NCBI GenBank assembly: GCA_947044365.1 | Contig: OX345637.1 | Coordinates: forward strand, 2,027,001 to 2,091,000 | DNA from: Petrosia ficiformis | Taxonomy: Eukaryota > Porifera > Demospongiae > Haplosclerida > Petrosiidae | Length of the DNA stretch: 64,000 bases | Reading direction: 5' to 3' | Shown: positions 57,301-64,000 of the stretch, piece after piece | How positions within the stretch are numbered: position 1 is the first letter of the stretch | Layout: the number at the start of each line of letters is the position of its first letter | Position numbers and translations under genes: made by a program | The notes under the pieces: generated by a model | Told to the model about the DNA's origin: nothing | The model's input: only the letters and a program-made list of their open reading frames with translations | Databases searched by the model: none

Positions 57301-60300
57301 GCTGTGCTAGTAATCCATCCATGACGTGTGAATGCTATATATGTAAACTAAAGAACATTCTTTACTATCATTTGCAGGATGAGTCAAATGAGGTTAAGTC
57401 AGCAAAGGAAGCCCTTCTGCTTTGGTGTAAACGAAAAACTGCTGGGTGAGATTGTTATGATAGTTGCATCTAGTACATGAGCCTGTTAATTAATGTTTAC
57501 AAACTATTATGAGGATGGTGCATGCCATCTACCTGTTCTGTGTGAAGCCCTAGGTTATACCATGATGTCATGTATGATTGTCATTATCATTGTTTTTTTT
57601 CTTTACAGTTATCCTGGAGTTGATGTGCAGAATTTTACGAGCAGTTGGAAAGATGGACTAGCTTTCAATGCTATCATACATAAGCATAGGTAAGAAATGT
57701 AGAGTTGCCCCTGAAGGGTGTTCAGTGTGAATCAGAAAACCATACAATTACCCATTAATGATATTCATAGATAAGAGATGTAGAGCTGCCCCTGAAGGGG
57801 TACAATGTAATGAGAAAACCATACAATTACTCATTAATGATATTCATAGGTAGGACATCATTAATTACAAGGGGTACATTATAAGCGAGAAGCCCATACA
57901 ATTACCTTACTATGATAATCGTATTTTATTCTAAATAATTATTCACTTTGTGTTTGCTATAACGAGGCAAAATCCACTGATTGTACTAAGGTACATTCTA
58001 ATAATTAGTACAGCTCTGAAATTTTGAATATGTTTTTGTGACGAATTATAATATCTTAGTAACAGATATAAGATATAAGCTTTCGTTGTTTTTTCTGATT
58101 GATGTGGTGTAATCTCACATTGTAATTCTCCTCGTGTGTGTTTCTAGAAAAATCTCTTTGCGGCTGTTTCTGCTATTGATCATATTTCTCAAATGCAATA
58201 TACAAAATACTTTTCACAAACAACAAAGTAATATAATAATTATTACAGATCATTAACTACATGATTTTTATCAAAATAGATCAGTTGAACTTATTTGATA
58301 ATAAATCTGTTAGGCTATGAATAACCTTAACTCCACTGTGCTGCATTAAGAAATTATGATAAAGATTTGTAACAAAATTAAATGAAAAGAGTGGACTATT
58401 AGACTACATCTATAAAAGTAGCTATAGCAAGTAAATGGTTCACTGCAGGTTGCTGCAGACCTATATATAATTAATTACTAATGCATGCTTGTGTTTACAG
58501 ATAAATCTGTCCATCCATTCATCCATATTTCCATCTGCCTATCCATTCATTCATTCATTATTGAGCTAAGCTAATGCATGCTGTGTGTGTGTTCATTGTT
58601 TACAGATATTTATGAATGACTGGATATAAGATTAAACCTATGTCTTTAATTAGCTAAACATGCTATCTTCAGTAATAATTAGTTAGGCTTTCATTTCGAA
58701 AAATTGTCAAGGGGAGGCAAAAGTTGAATGTTGAGAACTTTGGGGGGGGGGCAATGTTGGTGTGCTATATTTTTAGTGTTAGACTCTCTGAGGTCATTTC
58801 TGGTGCATTTTCAGACCACAATGATGTAACTGTTTGAGATACTATTTTTGGAATCTAAACCCAAAATTGTCCAGTGGCTGCTAATTGGTGCTATCCTTGC
58901 ATACCTGCTAGTTACTGCTAATTACAGGTGTTAATTCCAATTTCCAATTTTTGAGTTGTACTCAGCTAACTATTCACATTAAAAATATTTTTGGGCAACC
59001 AAATTCCCAAGGGGGGCAAGACTCTAGCAAGGGGGGGCGAATGCCCCCCCCCCCACCCCCCCCCCCCCTAAATGAAACTCTGTAATAGTGATTAATTTTG
59101 AAGCAAAGGGATATATTTTTGCCACAGATATAGCATGCATATTATTTCTATACCTATATGCCTATATGCAGATCCAATCCAATATTGTTTGTGTGAAATA
59201 TGTAGTTGTATTTATCTACAACTGTTCACACATGGTACAGTGTGAATTATTCTCTTGTTTGTGTGCTATACATTCAGCCCAAAGTACATGCAGTTACAGG
59301 CATATTCAGTTTTGGTTGGACATATCTTCAGATTGTACTTGTGTAGTTTGACAATAATGTATCTACAAAGCCTGAAAAATATTGTATATGCTGTATAGGC
59401 AATGTATAGGCAATGCAGTTGACTATACTGATACTCTGCCTATATCTTCAATATAGCCACCTATTCAGATCCCTATTCTAGTATAGGTGCAACCCTAATC
59501 TGTATTTATTCTGTAGACCTGATCTGATAGATTTTAGTTCACTGAGTCAAAAAAATCCAGCACAAAATCTCAAACAAGCTTTTGATGTCGCAGAGAAAGA
59601 ATTAGGGATTGCTCGTCTTCTTGACCCAGAAGGTATCGCTCCATATCAAACATCAAATTATAATATATGTGATATAATTTTTAAATAAGCTACACATTTG
59701 TCATTCCACAATTGTTTGCAGGAAGTCATAAATTTGGTATCTAAGAAGATTAATAATATATAACTCTTCCTGGATACCATGACTTCCTGTATGGAATGGT
59801 AGTCAGTGATTGGAATGATTTTGTGGATTATATAACCATGTATATTAATGATACGCTTGTATAACCTGCATATGAGCTTTGGGTTATATAGGTACATGTA
59901 GTAGGTGGTATGTAATAGATATATCATAGTTCTAGTTGCAACATTGAATATATTGGCACTGTGACCTGAGTCGTCACACTGCTAATCTGTATCATGGGTG
60001 CACAAGGAAGGTATGCCATATCTGTTTCGAAACATGGAAGTATCATTGTTGTGTGGACTACACCTTTTTGGACTGCTCTATGGACTCGCTGCCTGTCTCA
60101 CTATCATACAACAATTTCTTCTACACATCCTAATTATGCTTTATACGTATATTAAACGTGTATTATTATAATAATAATTTATATTTCTATTTGTTACTTA
60201 GACTTCACGATGCCACAGCCTGATGAGAAATCTATTATGACGTACCTTGTCTCCTATTATCACTACTTCTCTCGACTTAAAGCTGAAGAAACTGGAGGTC

Positions 60301-60936
60301 GCAGACTGAACAAGGTAGATATTAAATGGTGTATGAGTAAATTTGTAAATTAATACAGTATATAATAGGACTCTACTTATAATAACTATATACATGATTA
60401 TAATTACATATGTCAATGTGTGTACAGTATGTCAGTAATAGTAATAGATAATAGATAATAGTAATAGTAAAGATTACAGGGTAATAGTAATCGTAATAGC
60501 ATTAGTAATAGTAATTATAATTGACCTTAATTAATATGTTCATTTATAGTAGGGCCAGTAGAGTGACTTTTCAGTATTGGAGGGAAATGCTTTTAGCCTT
60601 CTTTTTTTGAGAAACCCATGAACATTCAATGCATTGGTCATTTAGTTTAACACATGAAAGAATTTCAAAGAAACCGCAATACTGTAGTGATCTAAAACAA
60701 ACAGTAACACTAACTTAGGCGGTAATAGTACTGACTTAGGAGGTGATGGTAATAGTAATAGCGATGCATTTAATTTTAAGGTAATAGTAATAGTAATATA
60801 TTACATTGCATTGTAATCGACCCTATGTACATGTATATACTGTATGTATGTATGTATAAATGTATCTATGTATGTATGTTGGTATATATGATTGTATATA
60901 TGTATGTATGTACGTATGTATGTATGTACGTATATA

Positions 60937-60986
<50 letters not shown>

Positions 60987-63755
60987 TGTATGTATGCATG
61001 TATGTATGTACGTATGTACATGTATATTATGTATGTATGCATGTATGTATGTATATTGTACTATATGTACATACGTGTATGTATGCATATATGTATATGT
61101 ATATATGTATGTATGTAATATAATTGTTCAGTGATTGCTTGTTAAATTCTTATTCAAGATCATTGGTATATTGATGGAGATTGACAAAATGAAGAATGAA
61201 TACGACATATTGACCTCTGACCTTTTAAAATGGATTGAAGAGACCATCAATGATCTTAGTGATCGAAACTTTTCAAACACTCTTGTTGGCATGCAACATC
61301 TCATGGCAGACTTCAAAATATATCGTACAGTTGAAAAACCTCCTAAGTTAGTTAATTAAAGATCTGAATGGTAATCAATTATATGATTATACATTTTAGT
61401 TAGACTCATTTGATTACTGACAATAGTTATAATCTAATAATTACATGTATGTGACAGATATCTTATATACACGTGTTATGCTACACTAACTGTCTAAATC
61501 TGATTTTCAGCATGCTTTATTCAATGACTGGTGGTAAGATTCTAAGTTGTATTTAGTATTGATGTTTACCCAGTGTATACTTAATCCTGTCTCAGTAACC
61601 AGTATGTGTTATCTGAGAGATAGTCTGACTCGTCAGAGGTGATTAATTTATCTGAGAAGTGCTTTTTCTGACCAGTTTGCAGAGGACACTGAAATAATTA
61701 TATAGTATCATGATATTTTTGCAAAATATTCATCCTTGTTCTTCCTCATTTGTTATTCATCATTCTCTTGTTCAGATATAACGAACGTACTAATCTCGAA
61801 GTACAGCTTTTCAATATCCAAATGAAACTTAGAGCAGCACGTCAAAAAACATGGCATCCACCAGAGGGCAAATTAGTCTCAGATATAAGCAGAGCTTGGA
61901 TTAGTCTTGAAGGAGCTGAACATGAGCGTGAGGCTGCTTTGAGAAAGGAGCTGATGAGGTAATTAATATATTTAATTTTTCAAACCTAATTGGATTGACT
62001 CTTATATCAGACTGTTCATTCTCAAAGGGATTGAGTGAATACCATGAAGCAATTTGAGCAGTACATGTAGTAAATGCTTGCTAATCAGGCCATTTTGTAT
62101 AAGTGACCAATGAAATTTAGTTGGGAGAATTACGTATATTACACTGGGCTTATTGCAAATTGACTTGACAGATTAGCTAGCTGAATGCATTGGTTTTATT
62201 TTTAAACATACATGTGTATTTGGATCCTTGTTGTACTGGCAGTTATAAATATATATTATCATAATTAACACATACAAGAGCAGTACTATTAAATATTGAT
62301 TATGTATATACGTAGAGTATTGGTATTATTTTGGTTATGCATGTTTATATATATGTACATGTATTTACAATCTGCTTATGTAATCTACATGTACTTGGAC
62401 TCAAACTATTTTCAAGTTGCTGCCTTAAATAACTTTAATATTCTGTAACTCCTATAAACAAACTCAGCCTTCTATAAGTAAAACATTGAGCAATGAGCTT
62501 TTCCTGTAGAACTGTTTATTATAATATTATTTGCATAATTTTATTTAGACAAGAGAAATTGGAGAGACTTGCTGAAAAGTTTGAAAGAAAATCATCTTTG
62601 CGTGAATCATGGTTGCAAGAAATGATCCAGGCATGACAACATATTTTACAATACATGTGTGAATGAAAATAGTAAAATGCTTGTAATATGTGACCAATGT
62701 TTTAAAAAGTGACACTTTCAAGAATTATTTTGTTCAAATGCTTACCTTCAAATGCTTGTTATCCATCATTTTGGCAAGCAAACGAAATGAAAAGATGGTC
62801 TTAAAGTTCATTGACTTCCTGTACAAAATAATGGTATAGCAAGTGATTAAAGGTAACCTCTTGGTCAAAATTATTTTGCAAGGAAGTGTCCCTTTTCGAT
62901 AATTAGGTAACATATTATTTCAATGTTCTAATTTGGTGTACAAATACAACTTAATTAGTTGAATATCAGATTTAGTTGGTTTCCTGTACAGTTTCATAAT
63001 ACTGTATACGTAGACTGCATATGATAAAGTTTGTTTCACTTGGGTAAGTGTACTATTCCTGTACAAAAGAAGCATTATCTACTTGTTTCCATAGCAATGT
63101 TTCATGAATTTATAATGAGCTGAGTTTCAACTCAATGATTAGTTTCTTTCTGGGTTATGTTGACTTAATATTTAGTTGTGTTTATATTACATGTAAGTGA
63201 AAGTAAACTATTCTGTCCTTTGTGGTTTTCAAAATTAGAGACAATTAGAAATAGTATAGTTTATTAGAATGATAAATATTGTCCTTTAGGTTCTAGATGA
63301 GCTGGAGAAACAATCAGATATGAGAGCTGTTGATGCTGCATTGAAAAGACATAAAGCTGTTTCTACAGAAGTCCATGCTGGGGTATGATAATTACCTAAT
63401 GGCATAACTGATACCTAATTTTTTGAAAACGATCATCTGTGTAAATCAACACGTTTGGTTTAAAGGAGACCATTTAAGAGCAATTTCATTATGGATATCA
63501 AACACTACATTATAACTTATTTTATGTGAACAAATTTGAATAACCAAAACATTTTTAACGACACAATAGATAATTCATTTCAGATTTCCAATGGTCCATG
63601 ACTCAACGTTTTATTGTTGAAAGTATCTAAATCTCTGTAGCCTAACTTGACATGCAACTCTTTATATTATAGGAATCTCGTATGGGTGTTATTGCAGCTA
63701 TTGCTAAAGACCTTGCACAAGAGAAGTATCATGATATTAGCACAGTTGAAAAGAG
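54368..63755 (+). CDS. SPTB: Beta-spectrin, N-terminal part (continues past the window)
   Basis: Beta-spectrin crosslinks actin under membranes as a heterotetramer with alpha-spectrin. Exons: 54368-54460, 54976-55146, 56043-56156, 57378-57445, 57609-57689, 59517-59632, 60202-60314, 61159-61346, 61776-61958, 62549-62630, 63290-63382 and 63673-63755, giving 461 codons plus 2 nt, so the gene runs off the right edge. Residues 18-122 are CH domain 1 ([13 protein letters not shown] [47 protein letters not shown]). Residues ~133-237 are CH domain 2 ([48 protein letters not shown]). From ~265 the first spectrin repeats follow ([44 protein letters not shown]). Order and motifs match beta-spectrin rather than alpha-actinin. 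Intron 10 appears to use a GC donor. Confidence 0.95.
55265..55590. mobile_element. Possible MITE in beta-spectrin intron 2
   Basis: GGCGTACCTAGCAGTAGGTG and GTAGGCTTTAGCC on the left correspond in inverted order to TAAGCCTACCCC and CCTGGGTACG on the right. The arms are imperfect. No target duplication was checked to the base. Confidence 0.4.
56497..56660 (+). repeat. Interspersed repeat family C, copy in beta-spectrin intron 3
   Basis: Shares CTGTAGCTGAAGCGCA, a block around ATTAATTGACCAAGCCCC, AACTTCTTTAACTA and a right end AGGAAAGCAATCATGG with the other copies. A second inverted end (CCTATGATTGCTTTG) lies near 56325. Confidence 0.7.
57685..57860 (+). repeat. ~80 bp tandem duplication starting at the exon 5 splice donor
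   Basis: The sequence CATAGGTAAGAAATGTAGAG at the exon 5 / intron 5 border recurs as CATAGATAAGAGATGTAGAG (57766) and CATAGGTAGGACATC (57845), with GCCCCTGAAGGG and CCATACAATTAC between. The duplication unit begins inside the last codons of exon 5. Confidence 0.85.
58735..59070. repeat. Homopolymer G and C runs
   Basis: A run of G near 58740-58751, GGGGGG near 59011 and 59031, and a nearly pure C tract at 59044-59068 broken by one A. The runs could form G-quadruplex or i-motif structures and are prone to sequencing error. They lie in beta-spectrin intron 5. Confidence 0.85.
59701..59801. repeat. Foldback hairpin element in beta-spectrin intron 6
   Basis: CATTCCAC, CAGGAAGTCAT and GGTATCTAAGAAGA on the left pair in order with TCTTCCTGGATACC, ATGACTTCCTG and GGAATG on the right, around an AT-rich centre. 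Fragments of the same family occur near 5911, 7895 and 32499. Confidence 0.7.
60420..60800. repeat. Degenerate (TAATAG)n / GTAAT microsatellite
   Basis: Stretches of AATAGTAATAGTAATAG at 60430-60520 and again near 60730-60800; no coding signal (beta-spectrin intron 7). Confidence 0.75.
60835..61110. repeat. (TATG)n and (TA)n microsatellite
   Basis: A long GTATGTATG / TATATATA tract in beta-spectrin intron 7, ending ~50 bp before exon 8. The tyrosine/isoleucine-rich open frames across it on both strands are artefacts. Confidence 0.95.
62631..62632 (+). other. Non-canonical GC splice donor of beta-spectrin intron 10
   Basis: Exon 10 ends at ATCCAG and the intron begins GCATGA. Reading joins in phase 0 to VLDELEKQ of exon 11. 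No GT nearby gives a matching phase, and reading through meets TGA two codons on. Confidence 0.7.
62695..62912. mobile_element. Possible MITE in beta-spectrin intron 10
   Basis: AAGTGACACTTTC, AATTATTTTGTTCAA and ATGCTTACC on the left appear inverted as GGTAACC, TTGGTCAAAATTATTTTG and AAGTGTCCCTTT on the right. A related left arm occurs at 52300-52360. Confidence 0.5.
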
Positions 63756-63867
63756 GTATTGTTATATGTTCACATTAACAATAACTTAAACATTTATAGG
63801 GTGTGATGACTTTATAATTTACTATTAAATGTATAGTTTAATGTCAATACATTATTATATTGTAACT

Positions 63868-64000
63868 TTGTAATGAAGCAATGGATTTGAAATTGGCTAA
63901 CACAGAAAGGAATGGGAAGGATAATTATGTCAAAAGGGTACAGATAAAAATAGATTGTTGAACTAAATTTATGAACATTTTTCTAAAGTCAATGTGAACA
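63868..64000 (+). repeat. Interspersed repeat family A, copy 4, running off the edge
   Basis: Contains AATGAAGCAATGGATTTGAA and TATGAACATTTTTCTAAAGT, as in the other three copies; beta-spectrin intron 12. Confidence 0.7.

Noticed and set aside
60801..61134. Several 80-97 aa frames on both strands
   Set aside because: They are translations of (TATG)n and (TA)n microsatellite.

Overview
The window is animal nuclear DNA, AT-rich, with short spliced exons, many small inverted-repeat elements, tandem minisatellites and frequent ACATGTACATGTA-type low-complexity sequence. Gene content (TFIIA large subunit, beta-spectrin, a SWAP70/DEF6-type PH protein, heparan-sulfate 6-O-sulfotransferases) shows a metazoan; gene density, intron style and repeat texture suggest a non-bilaterian, most likely a demosponge of the Amphimedon type. 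That assignment is inference. There are no bacterial operons, rRNAs or CRISPR arrays.

Layout. (1) 620-1282 (-): a single-exon, secreted, cysteine-rich protein with an acidic Ser-Asp run and a hydrophobic C-terminus. (2) 3643-14676 (+): GTF2A1, the TFIIA alpha/beta precursor, rebuilt from eight exons (417 aa, all introns phase 0) with a recognisable taspase-1 cleavage site. Its last intron carries about 2.2 kb of a 44-46 bp satellite and a complete hAT-like MITE. (3) 14.7-23.2 kb: no credible gene. About 17.15-22.55 kb is a foldback array: at least six copies of a roughly 330 bp unit in one orientation, a spacer, then ten copies in the opposite orientation. (4) 23.3-30.8 kb (+): a tandem cluster of intronless HS6ST-like genes, made of two intact genes, two disrupted copies and one remnant, with signs of recent duplication and conversion. 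(5) 31765-54163 (-): a nine-exon gene of 817 aa with a SWAP70/DEF6-type N-terminus and PH domain but a tyrosine- and proline-rich scaffold tail (two YxxM motifs, three PPIxPPR repeats) instead of the usual coiled coil. (6) 54368 to beyond the right edge (+): the 5' part of beta-spectrin, twelve exons (461 codons so far) with two CH domains and the first spectrin repeats. Genes 5 and 6 are divergent, with start codons only 204 bp apart.

Functionally the genes cover general transcription (TFIIA), matrix and co-receptor sulfation (HS6ST-like), membrane cytoskeleton (beta-spectrin) and probable phosphotyrosine/PIP-linked signalling (the SWAP70-like scaffold). The shared promoter of the last two is the only evident regulatory link. 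Exon joins were chosen by GT/AG sites, reading phase and similarity to remembered family features; no search or alignment was run.
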